From Sulfurimicrobium sp964384915 (GTDB lineage Bacteria > Pseudomonadota > Gammaproteobacteria > Burkholderiales > Sulfuricellaceae), in assembly GCA_964384915.1 (NCBI GenBank), contig CAYLMA010000014.1, forward strand, positions 1 to 64,000: a DNA stretch of 64,000 nt, in the 5' to 3' direction. Positions 54,286-63,234 of this stretch are shown piece by piece. The position numbers and the translations under genes were made by a program. The notes beneath the pieces are model-generated. The model ran no database searches. It was not told where the DNA came from and worked only from the letters and a program-made list of their open reading frames with translations. Within the stretch, counting starts at the first letter, position 1. Each line of letters starts with the position of its first letter.

Positions 54286-54380
54286 AGCGGTCCGTTGTCA
54301 GCCATCAGCCATCAGCTAAAAATCGCGCGGCTTACCGCGCACAAGAAAGCTGAATGCTGACCGCTGACTAGCTGACCGCT
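54286..54380. repeat. AGCNNTC-type inverted repeat between mreB and mreC
   Basis: AGCGGTCCGTTGTCAGCCAT and CAGCCATCAGCT face AGCTGAATGCTGACCGCTGA and CTAGCTGACCGCT. The arms are imperfect and composed of TCAGCNN heptamers. The loop holds a smaller stem GCGCGG-CTTA-CCGCGC. It fills the mreB-mreC gap. Confidence 0.8.
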
Positions 54381-54387
54381 TTTCCCC

Positions 54388-55266
54388 ATGGATCACGAAC
54401 CATTTTTCAAGCGCGGCCCCAGCCCTTTCACACGGCTGGCATTCTTCGGCCTGCTTTCCATTGTTCTGATGGCTACCGATGCACGCTTCAACCAGCTTGT
54501 CCTGCTGCGCCAAGGTGTCGGTCTGGCGCTCCACCCGCTACAACAGATCGCCAACAGCCCGCTCACCCTGTCGCGCCGCGCCAGTGAATTTTTCGTCACG
54601 CAAAGCCAGCTTGCAGATGAAAACACCCGCCTGCGGCAGCAGCAACTCGGCAATGCCATGCAATTGCAGCGCAACCAGTCTTTGCAAGCTGAAAACGCCC
54701 ATCTGCGCCACCTGCTTTCAACCCGGGAAAGCCTCATCCACCACGCAACCACGGTCGAGGTAATGAGTGCCGGGCGCGACCCCTTCAGCCGCAGAATCAT
54801 TACGGACAAGGGTAGCTCAGCAGGAATCCAGACCGGCCAGGCAGCCATCGACGAAAGAGGACTGGTAGGCCAGGTCACCCGTGTGCAGTTGCTGAGCAGC
54901 GAGGTCACCCTGATAACCGACAAGGGCCAGGCCGTGCCGGTGGAAGTGGTGCGCAACGGCCTGCGCGCCATTGCCTTTGGCCACGGCCAGGACAACGCGC
55001 TGGAATTGGCCTTCATGCCAGCCAACATGGACATCCAGAATGGCGACCAGCTCGTTACCTCTGGGATTGATGGCACCTATCCGCGCGGCGTACCTGTTGC
55101 GGTGGTGAAACAGATAGAGCGGAATGCCGGCGACCCCTTCGCCAAAATCACCTGCACGCCGAGCGCCGGCATGGATCGCTACCGCAGCCTGTTGATCATT
55201 TCCGTCGGCGAATCACAGCCGCCAGCGCCACCGCCGTTAGAAACACAAAGCAAGAAAGCGAAGTAA
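54388..55266 (+). CDS. mreC: rod shape-determining protein MreC
   Basis: The 292-residue protein has one N-terminal membrane segment (LAFFGLLSIVLMAT), a coiled coil (residues about 65-105, RLRQQQLGNAMQLQRNQSLQ) and the C-terminal beta-barrel domain with GSSAGIQTGQAAID and GLVGQVTRVQLLSSEVTLIT. MreC is a periplasmic scaffold that activates PBP2. Its stop is directly followed by the mreD start. Confidence 0.95.
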   Translation: MDHEPFFKRGPSPFTRLAFFGLLSIVLMATDARFNQLVLLRQGVGLALHPLQQIANSPLTLSRRASEFFVTQSQLADENTRLRQQQLGNAMQLQRNQSLQAENAHLRHLLSTRESLIHHATTVEVMSAGRDPFSRRIITDKGSSAGIQTGQAAIDERGLVGQVTRVQLLSSEVTLITDKGQAVPVEVVRNGLRAIAFGHGQDNALELAFMPANMDIQNGDQLVTSGIDGTYPRGVPVAVVKQIERNAGDPFAKITCTPSAGMDRYRSLLIISVGESQPPAPPPLETQSKKAK

Positions 55267-55267
55267 C

Positions 55268-55804
55268 GTGACCGACGCCCCCACCCTGGCACGGCCGCCC
55301 AGCGGCCAATTCATCGCCCTGACCCTGTTTGCGGCGCTGATGCTGGACATCCTGCCATGGCAAGGGGCGGCGCTGTTGCTGCGTCCGGACTTTGTGCTGC
55401 TGCTGCTGCTGTACTGGGCCGTGCATCAGCCGCTGCGCATAGGCATGGCCGCAGCCTGGGGGCTCGGCCTGGTAATGGACGTGGCCGATGGCGCGCTGCT
55501 TGGCCAATATGCGCTAGCCTATACCATTGCCGTTTTTCTTGCGCTTGCCCTGCACCGGCGCATCCAGGCTTTTAGCCTGTGGCCGCAATCACTGCATATT
55601 TTTTCACTATTGCTGGTCGGCCAGACGCTGGTTCTTCTGGTGCACCTGATATCCGGTGCCGTTTTCATCGGATGGGGGTATTTTCTCGCCAGCATCACTG
55701 GCGCGCTGCTCTGGCCCCCCCTCAGCCTGCTTGTCCAACTGGCGCTGAAGCACAAATCCCTGCCCGACATTACCTACACCACCCCGCGCAGCGGCGAAAA
55801 GTAA
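55268..55804 (+). CDS. mreD: rod shape-determining protein MreD
   Basis: The 178-residue protein (GTG start at 55268) has five or so membrane segments, including FIALTLFAALMLDILPW and FVLLLLLYWAVHQPLRIGMA with GLGLVMDVADGALLGQYALA. This matches MreD, which pairs with MreC and RodA. It is one base after the mreC stop. PBP2 follows 31 bases later. Confidence 0.94.
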   Translation: MTDAPTLARPPSGQFIALTLFAALMLDILPWQGAALLLRPDFVLLLLLYWAVHQPLRIGMAAAWGLGLVMDVADGALLGQYALAYTIAVFLALALHRRIQAFSLWPQSLHIFSLLLVGQTLVLLVHLISGAVFIGWGYFLASITGALLWPPLSLLVQLALKHKSLPDITYTTPRSGEK

Positions 55805-55835
55805 GTGCTCGTTAATGATTAACGAATCCTAAGCC

Positions 55836-57749
55836 ATGCTGTTTGGAATGAGATCTGGCACCGAGCTAAGAAACAACCAGCAGGAGCTCCACCGCTTCCG
55901 GGTGCGGCTGGCGCTGGCTTCGGCTTTCGTTCTGTTTGCCTTCGCAATCTTGGCTATGCGGCTATTTTATCTGCAGGTGATGCAGCACGAGCACTACCAC
56001 ACCCTGGCAGAAAACAACCGCATTTCCATCGTCCCGGTCGTTCCCAACCGGGGCCTGATCCTGGACCGCAATGGCATGGCCCTGGCGCACAACTATTCCG
56101 CCTACACCCTGGAAATCACGCCAAGCAAGGTGGCCGGCCTGGAAAAAACCATCAATGAACTGGCGGACATTATCGAAATCACGCCGCGTGACCGCAGGCG
56201 CTTCAAAAAAATGCTGGACGAAAGCAAGAACTTCGAGACTTTGCCCATCCGTTCGCGCCTGACCGAGGTCGAAGTGGCGAAATTCGCGGTCAACCGTTAC
56301 CGCTTCCCGGGCGTGGAAATCAAGGCCCGGCTGTTCCGCCATTACCCGCACATGGAGCTGTTCTCGCACGTGGTCGGCCACATTGGCCGCATCAGCGACC
56401 GGGATATGGAAAAACTGGAAGAAGATGAACTGCTCGCCAATTACCGCGGTACCGACCATATTGGCAAACAGGGCCTGGAGCAGAGCTACGAAAAGCAGCT
56501 CCACGGCACCACCGGCTTCGAACAGGTCGAAACCGATGCCGGCGGCCGCGCCGTGCGCACCCTGTCGCGCACGCCGCCCATTTCCGGCAACACCCTCTAC
56601 CTCTCCATTGACAGCAAGCTGCAGGCGCTGGCAGTCAAGTCCTTTGGAAAATTCCGTGGCGCACTGGTGGCGATCGAGCCGAAAAGCGGCGAGATCCTGG
56701 CCTTCGTCAGCCAACCGGGCTTCGATCCCAACCTGTTCGTGGATGGCATTGATACCGCCAACTGGGAGGCCTACAGCAACTCGCCCGACAAGCCTCTCAA
56801 CAATCGCGCCCTGCGTGGGCAATACCCGCCAGGCTCGACGTTCAAGCCATTCATGGCCCTGGCCGCGCTGGAACTGAACAAGCGCACCCCCTCCTATACC
56901 ATCTCCGACCCCGGCTACTACATGCTGCCCGGCAGCAGCCACCATTACCGCGACTGGAAAGCCGGCGGCCACGGCTCGGTAGATCTGCACAAATCCATCG
57001 TCATCTCGTGCGACACCTATTACTACGGACTGGCGGTGGACATGGGCATAGACAACATCACCAGCTTCATGAGCCATTTCGGTTTCGGCAGGAAATCCGG
57101 CATCGACATCGAGGGCGAGCAAACCGGAGTCCTGCCATCCCAAGCCTGGAAAATGAAGCGCTTCAAGCAGAAGTGGTATACCGGCGACACCGTCAGCGTC
57201 GGCATCGGCCAGGGATATAATCTGGCCACGCCGCTGCAACTGGCGGTCGCCACCGCCGCCCTGGCCAACAACGGCCAGCTGATGCGCCCGCGCATGGTAA
57301 GAAGCATCCAGGACAGCAAAACCGGCGAGATCCGTACTCTGGCGCCTGAAGAAACGGATTCATTACCCCTCAAACCAGAAAGCCTGGAACGCGTAAAAGC
57401 GGCCATGGTGGATGTCACCCGCCCCGGCGGCACGGCAGCGCGCGCCGGTGCGGGAGCGGAATACCTGATTGCAGGCAAGACCGGGACCGCCCAGGTGGTC
57501 GGCATGAAGCAAGGGCAAAAATACGTGGAAAGCCAGGTCGCCGAGCGCCACCGCGACCATGCGCTGTTCATCGCCTTCGCCCCTGCCGACAACCCCAAAA
57601 TCGCCCTGGCCATCCTGGTGGAAAACGGCGGCCACGGCGGCAGTATTGCTGCGCCCATCGCGCGCACGGTGATGGATTACTACCTGCTCGGCAAACTGCC
57701 AAAAGAAACCGCGTTGGTAGAAAGCCCTGAGGAGCCGGAACATGATTAG
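55836..57749 (+). CDS. mrdA: penicillin-binding protein 2
   Basis: This 637-residue transpeptidase cross-links peptidoglycan during elongation. It has one N-terminal membrane segment, a pedestal with RGLILDRNGMALAHNYSAY and the catalytic domain with the active-site Ser in PPGSTFKPFMAL (SxxK). The SxD/SxN-like motif is SCDTYYYG and the third motif is AGKTGTAQV. It overlaps rodA by eight bases. It is the partner of RodA, MreC and MreD in the Rod complex. Confidence 0.97.
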   Translation: MLFGMRSGTELRNNQQELHRFRVRLALASAFVLFAFAILAMRLFYLQVMQHEHYHTLAENNRISIVPVVPNRGLILDRNGMALAHNYSAYTLEITPSKVAGLEKTINELADIIEITPRDRRRFKKMLDESKNFETLPIRSRLTEVEVAKFAVNRYRFPGVEIKARLFRHYPHMELFSHVVGHIGRISDRDMEKLEEDELLANYRGTDHIGKQGLEQSYEKQLHGTTGFEQVETDAGGRAVRTLSRTPPISGNTLYLSIDSKLQALAVKSFGKFRGALVAIEPKSGEILAFVSQPGFDPNLFVDGIDTANWEAYSNSPDKPLNNRALRGQYPPGSTFKPFMALAALELNKRTPSYTISDPGYYMLPGSSHHYRDWKAGGHGSVDLHKSIVISCDTYYYGLAVDMGIDNITSFMSHFGFGRKSGIDIEGEQTGVLPSQAWKMKRFKQKWYTGDTVSVGIGQGYNLATPLQLAVATAALANNGQLMRPRMVRSIQDSKTGEIRTLAPEETDSLPLKPESLERVKAAMVDVTRPGGTAARAGAGAEYLIAGKTGTAQVVGMKQGQKYVESQVAERHRDHALFIAFAPADNPKIALAILVENGGHGGSIAAPIARTVMDYYLLGKLPKETALVESPEEPEHD

Positions 57750-58836
57750 ACGCCTGCTGGCACGCCTGGTTAAACATCTCGATGGTTACCTGCTGCTCGC
57801 CCTCTCCCTGCTCATGCTGTTCGGTCTGGTCGTGCTGTACAGCGCCGCCGGAGAGGATTTCCACTTCGTTACCAAGCAGATGATGAACCTGTCGGTGGCG
57901 CTCGGCGTGATGTGGCTGGTCGCAAACGTGCCGCCTCAACACCTCGCCCGGCTCGGCCTGCCGGTGTATCTCATCGGCCTGCTGCTGCTGCTCGGCGTGG
58001 CGCTGTTCGGCGAGGTCAGCCACGGCGCGCGGCGCTGGCTGCACATCGGCGTCACCCGCATTCAGCCTTCCGAAATCATGAAAATTGCCGTGCCGCTGAT
58101 GCTGGCCTGGTATTTCGACCGCCACTCGGCGGCCCTGCGTTTCCGGGACTTCGTGGTGGCGGCGATTCTGCTGCTGCTGCCGGTGGCCTTCATTCTCAAG
58201 CAGCCCGACCTCGGCACTTCCCTGCTGGTGGGGGCGGCCGGTTTTTTCGTGCTGTTTCTCGGCGGCCTGTCGTGGCGCGTGATGATCGGCCTGGCCGTTG
58301 CAGGCACGGCCAGCCTCCCCGTATTGTGGTCGATGATGCACGATTACCAGCGCCAGCGCGTGCTGACCCTGCTCGACCCCACCCAGGACCCGCTCGGCAG
58401 CGGTTACCACATCATCCAATCCACCATCGCCATGGGTTCGGGCGGCATCTTCGGCAAGGGCTGGCTCGACGGCACCCAAGCCCATCTGGAGTTTCTCCCC
58501 GAACGCCACACCGACTTCATTCTGGCGGTGCTCGGAGAAGAGTTTGGCCTGGCAGGCGGACTTATCCTGCTGGCGATTTATCTGCTGGTAATCGGGCGCG
58601 GCATCGTGATCGCAGCCAACGCTCACACCTTGTTCGGGCGCCTGTTCGCGGGGAGTATCGTGTTTACCTTCTTCACTTACGCCTTCGTCAATATCGGCAT
58701 GGTCAGCGGCATCCTGCCGGTGGTCGGGGTGCCGCTGCCGCTGGTGAGCTATGGAGGCACGTCGGCAGTGACGCTGCTGTTCGGCATGGGCGCGCTGATG
58801 AGCATTCAAACCCATCGCAAGCTGGTTCAGACCTGA
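57742..58836 (+). CDS. rodA: rod shape-determining protein RodA (SEDS glycosyltransferase)
   Basis: The 364-residue membrane protein polymerises glycan strands with PBP2. SEDS-family marks are FGLVVLYSAAGEDFHFVTKQ, KQPDLGTSLLVGAAGFFVLF, SGYHIIQSTIAMGSGGIFGK with GWLDGTQAHLEFLPERHTDF, and PLPLVSYGGTSAVTLLFGMG. It overlaps mrdA by eight bases. A YqaA-like gene follows ten bases later. Confidence 0.97.
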   Translation: MIRRLLARLVKHLDGYLLLALSLLMLFGLVVLYSAAGEDFHFVTKQMMNLSVALGVMWLVANVPPQHLARLGLPVYLIGLLLLLGVALFGEVSHGARRWLHIGVTRIQPSEIMKIAVPLMLAWYFDRHSAALRFRDFVVAAILLLLPVAFILKQPDLGTSLLVGAAGFFVLFLGGLSWRVMIGLAVAGTASLPVLWSMMHDYQRQRVLTLLDPTQDPLGSGYHIIQSTIAMGSGGIFGKGWLDGTQAHLEFLPERHTDFILAVLGEEFGLAGGLILLAIYLLVIGRGIVIAANAHTLFGRLFAGSIVFTFFTYAFVNIGMVSGILPVVGVPLPLVSYGGTSAVTLLFGMGALMSIQTHRKLVQT

Positions 58837-58846
58837 TCGCGCCCAG

Positions 58847-59266
58847 ATGGAACATTTCACTGCCTGGCTGATGGGTGATGAATCCAGCCTGTGGACGCTC
58901 TTTTTTTCCAGCTTTCTCGGTGCAACTGTTTTGCCGGGGGGCTCCGAAGCCGTACTGTTCGTACTGCTCAAACTGCATCCCCAATTGCTCTGGCCGGCCT
59001 TGCTCACTGCGACCATCGGCAACACGCTTGGTGCAATGACGTCCTATCTGCTGGGGCGGCTGTTTCCCAAGGACCGCCACCATCGCGCCGCCGCCTGGCT
59101 GCAGCTCCATGGCAGCCCGGTCCTGCTGCTGGCCTGGGCGCCACTGATTGGCGATGCCTTGTGCGTGGCTGCCGGATGGCTGCGCATCAACCCCTGGCAC
59201 GCAGCCCTGTTCATGCTGCTGGGCAAGGGCGCGCGCTATGGCTTGGTAACCATGGCGGCGACATAG
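58847..59266 (+). CDS. YqaA/DedA-family small membrane protein
   Basis: The 139-residue product has four membrane segments and the SNARE-associated/DedA pattern: FSSFLGATVLPGGSEAVLFV, GNTLGAMTSYLLGRLFP and ending HAALFMLLGKGARYGLVTM. YqaA-like proteins are short DedA relatives, possibly lipid scramblases or ion-linked transporters. It lies ten bases after rodA. Confidence 0.85.
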   Translation: MEHFTAWLMGDESSLWTLFFSSFLGATVLPGGSEAVLFVLLKLHPQLLWPALLTATIGNTLGAMTSYLLGRLFPKDRHHRAAAWLQLHGSPVLLLAWAPLIGDALCVAAGWLRINPWHAALFMLLGKGARYGLVTMAAT

Positions 59267-59333
59267 GCAAATAGGCCGCCTCATTCGCCGCGGCTTGGGT
59301 TAAAATTGATTTTTTGCCTTGCTCCAAAATTCC

Positions 59334-62300
59334 ATGACCGCCCGCCTGCGCGAAATCCCCTACAACTACACCTCCTTTTCCGACCGGGAAATCGTCATCC
59401 GCTTCCTCGGCGAGGACATGTGGCAGGTGCTGGAAGCCCTGCGCGCACAACGCAAGACCGGCCGTTCGGCGCGCATGCTGTTCGAGGTGCTGGGCGATTT
59501 GTGGGTAGTCAACCGCAACCCCTACCTGCAGGACGACCTGCTCGCAAACAAGAAGCGCCAGACGGCACTGGTCGGAGCATTGCGCCACCGCCTGAAAGCC
59601 ATCGAGGAACGCCGTCAGGACAACGTCAAGGTCTTGCAGTTGCTGCAGGCGGCACACCGTGCAGTCAACGAATTCGAGCGCGGCTTCGAACAAACCCGCA
59701 AGCTGCGCAAGAAAGTACTGGCCAAACTCCTGCCTCACACCCGCCGCGACAACATCCAGTTCGACGGGTTGAGCCGCGTTTCGCACGTTACCGATGCCAC
59801 CGACTGGCGCGTGGAATATCCCTTCGTGGTGATCAACCCCGATACCGAGCGCGAGATCGCACCGCTGGTGGAAGCCTGCATCGAGTGCGGCCTGACCCTG
59901 ATCCCGCGCGGCGGCGGCACCGGCTACACCGGCGGCGCCATTCCGCTCGACCCCCTGACCGCGGTGATCAACACCGAGAAGCTGGATGCGCTGGGCCCGG
60001 TGGAGCGCACCCCGCTGCCGGGCGTGGCCGAGCCGGTCGCCACCATCCTGTGCGGCGCCGGCGTGGTGACGCGGCGCGTCATGGAAGCGGCGGAGGCGGC
60101 GGGACAGGTGTTCGCGGTGGACCCGACCTCGGCCGACGCCTCGTGCATCGGCGGCAACGTGGCGATGAACGCGGGCGGCAAGAAAGCCGTGCTGTGGGGC
60201 ACGGCGCTCGACAACCTGGCCTGGTGGCGCATGGTGACGCCCGATGCCAACTGGCTCGAAGTGGAACGCCTCGACCACAACCAGGGCAAGATCCACGACG
60301 CCGAGTCGGTCCGCTTCCGCATCAGCCGCTTCGCGCCGGATGGAAAAACGCTCATGGGCGAACCGGAAATCCTCGGCGTCGCCGGGCATTGCTTCCGCAA
60401 GGCGGGGCTGGGCAAGGACGTCACCGACAAGTTCCTGTGCGGCCTGCCGGGCATCCAGAAGGAAGGCTGTGACGGCATCATCACCTCGGCCAGATTCATC
60501 CTGCATCGCATGCCGGCGCACACCCGCACCGTGTGCATGGAATTTTTCTGCCAGGTACGCGATGCGGTGCCCGCCATCGTCGAAATCAAGAATTACATCG
60601 ATGCCCATCCCAAAGCCTTGCTGGCGGGACTGGAGCACCTCGACGAGCGCTACTTGAAGGCCGTCGGATACGCCACCAAGGCAAACCGGACCAAGCGCCC
60701 GAAAATGGTGCTGCTGGCGGACATCGTCTCGGATGACGAGGCCGCCTGCGGCGAAGTCGCATCGGAAATGGTCAAGCTGGCCAACGGCCGCAACGGCGAA
60801 GGCTTCATCGCGGTGAGCCCGGCGGCGCGCAAGAAGTTCTGGCTCGACCGCGCCCGCACGGCCGCCATCGCGGCGCATACCAACGCCTTCAAGATCAACG
60901 AGGACGTGGTGATCCCCCTGCCGCGCATGGGCGACTACTGCGACGGCATCGAACGCATCAACATCGAGCTTTCCACCCACAACAAGCTGCAACTGGTGGA
61001 AGCCTTGCAGCGCTTCCTCAAAGGCCAGTTGCCGCTGTTCCAGGACGAAGACACCATCGCCGACCCGGAACTGACCGAAGACCGGCGGCGGCGCGCGCTC
61101 AACATGCTGGAGGAAGTGCAGAAACGCTGGCAGGAGATGCTGGGCAACCTGGATACGCCGATCGAAGGGTTCAAATTCCAGCAGCCGGAAACCGAGCACA
61201 AGCATCGCACCGTGTTCGAACTGCTGCAGGACCACACCCTGCGTGTTTCCTGGAAGCGCGAAATCCGGCGTGAACTGCAGACCATTTTCACAGGGCGCGA
61301 ATACCAGCCGATTCTCGAGCAATGCGACCTCATCCACGGCAAGATCCTGAAAAGCCGCGTGTTCGTGGCGCTGCACATGCACGCCGGCGACGGCAACGTG
61401 CACACCAACATCCCGGTCAACTCCGACGACTATGCCATGCTCAAGGCCGCCAACCATGCGGTGGCGCGCATCATGCGCCTGGCGCAATCGCTGGGCGGCG
61501 TGATTTCAGGCGAACATGGCATCGGACTGACCAAGCTGGAATTCCTCGAAGCCGCGGCAATCGAGAAATTCGCCCATTACAAGCAGCAGGTGGACCCGCA
61601 CGGCCACTTCAACCGCGGCAAGCTGCTGCCCGGCGCAGACCTGCGCAATGCCTACACCCCCAGCTTCAGCCTGCTGGAAACCGAATCGCTGATCATGGAG
61701 CAGAGCGCCATCGGCGAAATTGCCGATTCGATCAAGGACTGCCTGCGCTGCGGCAAGTGCAAGCCGGTATGCAGCACCCACGTGCCACGCGCCAACCTGC
61801 TTTACAGCCCGCGCAACAAGATCCTCGCCACTTCGCTGCTGATCGAAGCCTTCCTCTACGAAGAACAGACGCGGCGCGGCGTTTCATTGCAGCATTTCGA
61901 CGAATTCAACGATGTCGCCGACCATTGCACGGTATGCCACAAATGCGCCAGTCCCTGCCCGGTGAACATCGATTTCGGCGATGTCTCCATCGCCATGCGC
62001 AACTTCCTGCGTTTGCAGCACAAGAAGAAATTCAATCCCGGCACTTTTGCCGCCATGCTGTTCCTCAACGCCACCGACCCCGCCACCATCAAGGCCATAC
62101 GCACGGTCATGATCGGCTGGGGCTACCAGGCTCAACGCCTGGGCTATGCCGTAGGCAAACATTTCGGCCTGGTCAAGCCGCAGACCCAGCATCCGCCCGC
62201 CACGCTCGGCAAGCCCGCGCTCACGGCCCAGGTCATCCATTTCATCAATAAGCCCATGCCGGGCAAGATGCCGAACCGGACCTCGCGCGCCCTGCTGGGT

Positions 62301-63146
62301 CTGGAAGACGCCACCATGGTGCCGGTCATCCGCAACCCCGCCAAGCTCAGCGAGGAGTCGGACGCGGTGTTCTACTTCCCGGGCTGCGGCTCGGAACGCC
62401 TGTTCAGCCAGGTGGGGCTCGCCACCCAAGCCATGCTGTTCGAGATCGGCGCCGTCACGGTTTTGCCGCCGGGCTACCTGTGCTGCGGCTACCCGCAGAC
62501 TTCCTCCGGCGACGAGGACAAGGGCCAGGAAATCACCACCGCCAACCGCGTGCTGTTCCATCGCGTCGCCAACACCCTGAACTACCTCGACATCAAGACC
62601 GTGATCGTGTCCTGCGGCACCTGCATGGACCAGTTGCTGAAATACCAGTTCGACAAGATTTTCCCCGGCTGCCGCCTGCTGGATATTCACGAATACCTGA
62701 TGGAAAAAGGAGTCAAGCTGGAAGGCGTCGAAGGCAAGCGCTACCTCTACCACGACCCTTGCCACACGCCGATGAAAACCCACTCGCCGATCGCCGTGGC
62801 AAGCACGCTGATGGGCAGCGAAGTCAAGCTGAACGACCGTTGCTGCGGAGAAGCCGGAACGCTGGCAGTGACGCGCGCCGACATCTCTACCCAGATCCGC
62901 TTCCGCAAACAGGAAGAACTCATCAAGGATGCTGCGCTGCTTCATGAAGCCGCGCCGGATGCCAAGATGAAAATTCTGACATCCTGCCCCTCTTGCCTGC
63001 AGGGCCTTTCCCGCTACAATGACGACACGGGAATCGAGGCCGACTACATCGTGGTCGAGCTGGCGCGCCACCTGCTTGGCGAGAACTGGCAGACGGATTA
63101 CATAGCCAAGGCCTCAACCGGCGGAATCGAGCGGGTATTGTTGTGA
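59334..63146 (+). CDS. giant FAD/Fe-S oxidoreductase (DUF3683, GlcD/GlcF-like fusion)
   Basis: From ATG 59334 the protein is 1270 residues. An N-terminal DUF3683 region (about 1-150, REIPYNYTSFSDREIVIRFL) is followed by a PCMH-type FAD domain (PRGGGTGYTGGAIP, SADASCIGGNVAMNAGGKKA), an FAD-oxidase C domain (ISGEHGIGLTKLEFL) and two 4Fe-4S motifs (CLRCGKCKPVCSTHV, CTVCHKCASPCPVNID). Two CCG domains close it (YLCCGYPQTSS, CSxxx DRCCGEAGTLAV). It resembles a D-lactate or glycolate-type dehydrogenase fused to its Fe-S subunit. Such fusions are common in betaproteobacteria; substrate unknown. Confidence 0.92.
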   Translation: MTARLREIPYNYTSFSDREIVIRFLGEDMWQVLEALRAQRKTGRSARMLFEVLGDLWVVNRNPYLQDDLLANKKRQTALVGALRHRLKAIEERRQDNVKVLQLLQAAHRAVNEFERGFEQTRKLRKKVLAKLLPHTRRDNIQFDGLSRVSHVTDATDWRVEYPFVVINPDTEREIAPLVEACIECGLTLIPRGGGTGYTGGAIPLDPLTAVINTEKLDALGPVERTPLPGVAEPVATILCGAGVVTRRVMEAAEAAGQVFAVDPTSADASCIGGNVAMNAGGKKAVLWGTALDNLAWWRMVTPDANWLEVERLDHNQGKIHDAESVRFRISRFAPDGKTLMGEPEILGVAGHCFRKAGLGKDVTDKFLCGLPGIQKEGCDGIITSARFILHRMPAHTRTVCMEFFCQVRDAVPAIVEIKNYIDAHPKALLAGLEHLDERYLKAVGYATKANRTKRPKMVLLADIVSDDEAACGEVASEMVKLANGRNGEGFIAVSPAARKKFWLDRARTAAIAAHTNAFKINEDVVIPLPRMGDYCDGIERINIELSTHNKLQLVEALQRFLKGQLPLFQDEDTIADPELTEDRRRRALNMLEEVQKRWQEMLGNLDTPIEGFKFQQPETEHKHRTVFELLQDHTLRVSWKREIRRELQTIFTGREYQPILEQCDLIHGKILKSRVFVALHMHAGDGNVHTNIPVNSDDYAMLKAANHAVARIMRLAQSLGGVISGEHGIGLTKLEFLEAAAIEKFAHYKQQVDPHGHFNRGKLLPGADLRNAYTPSFSLLETESLIMEQSAIGEIADSIKDCLRCGKCKPVCSTHVPRANLLYSPRNKILATSLLIEAFLYEEQTRRGVSLQHFDEFNDVADHCTVCHKCASPCPVNIDFGDVSIAMRNFLRLQHKKKFNPGTFAAMLFLNATDPATIKAIRTVMIGWGYQAQRLGYAVGKHFGLVKPQTQHPPATLGKPALTAQVIHFINKPMPGKMPNRTSRALLGLEDATMVPVIRNPAKLSEESDAVFYFPGCGSERLFSQVGLATQAMLFEIGAVTVLPPGYLCCGYPQTSSGDEDKGQEITTANRVLFHRVANTLNYLDIKTVIVSCGTCMDQLLKYQFDKIFPGCRLLDIHEYLMEKGVKLEGVEGKRYLYHDPCHTPMKTHSPIAVASTLMGSEVKLNDRCCGEAGTLAVTRADISTQIRFRKQEELIKDAALLHEAAPDAKMKILTSCPSCLQGLSRYNDDTGIEADYIVVELARHLLGENWQTDYIAKASTGGIERVLL

Positions 63147-63151
63147 GACCT

Positions 63152-63227
63152 AGCTGTCAGCGTTCAGCCATCAGCAATCGGCTTGGAGCAACACCTGGAC
63201 TAAACGCTGATCGCTGTAAGCTGAAGG
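63152..63227. repeat. AGCNNTC heptamer repeat after the giant oxidoreductase gene
   Basis: The left arm has AGCTGTC, AGCGTTC, AGCCATC, AGCAATC. The right arm, read as reverse complement, has AGCTTAC, AGCGATC, AGCGTTT. Arms share the seven-base period but are not a perfect match. It is just before the last gene of the window. Confidence 0.8.
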
Positions 63228-63234
63228 AATCTTG

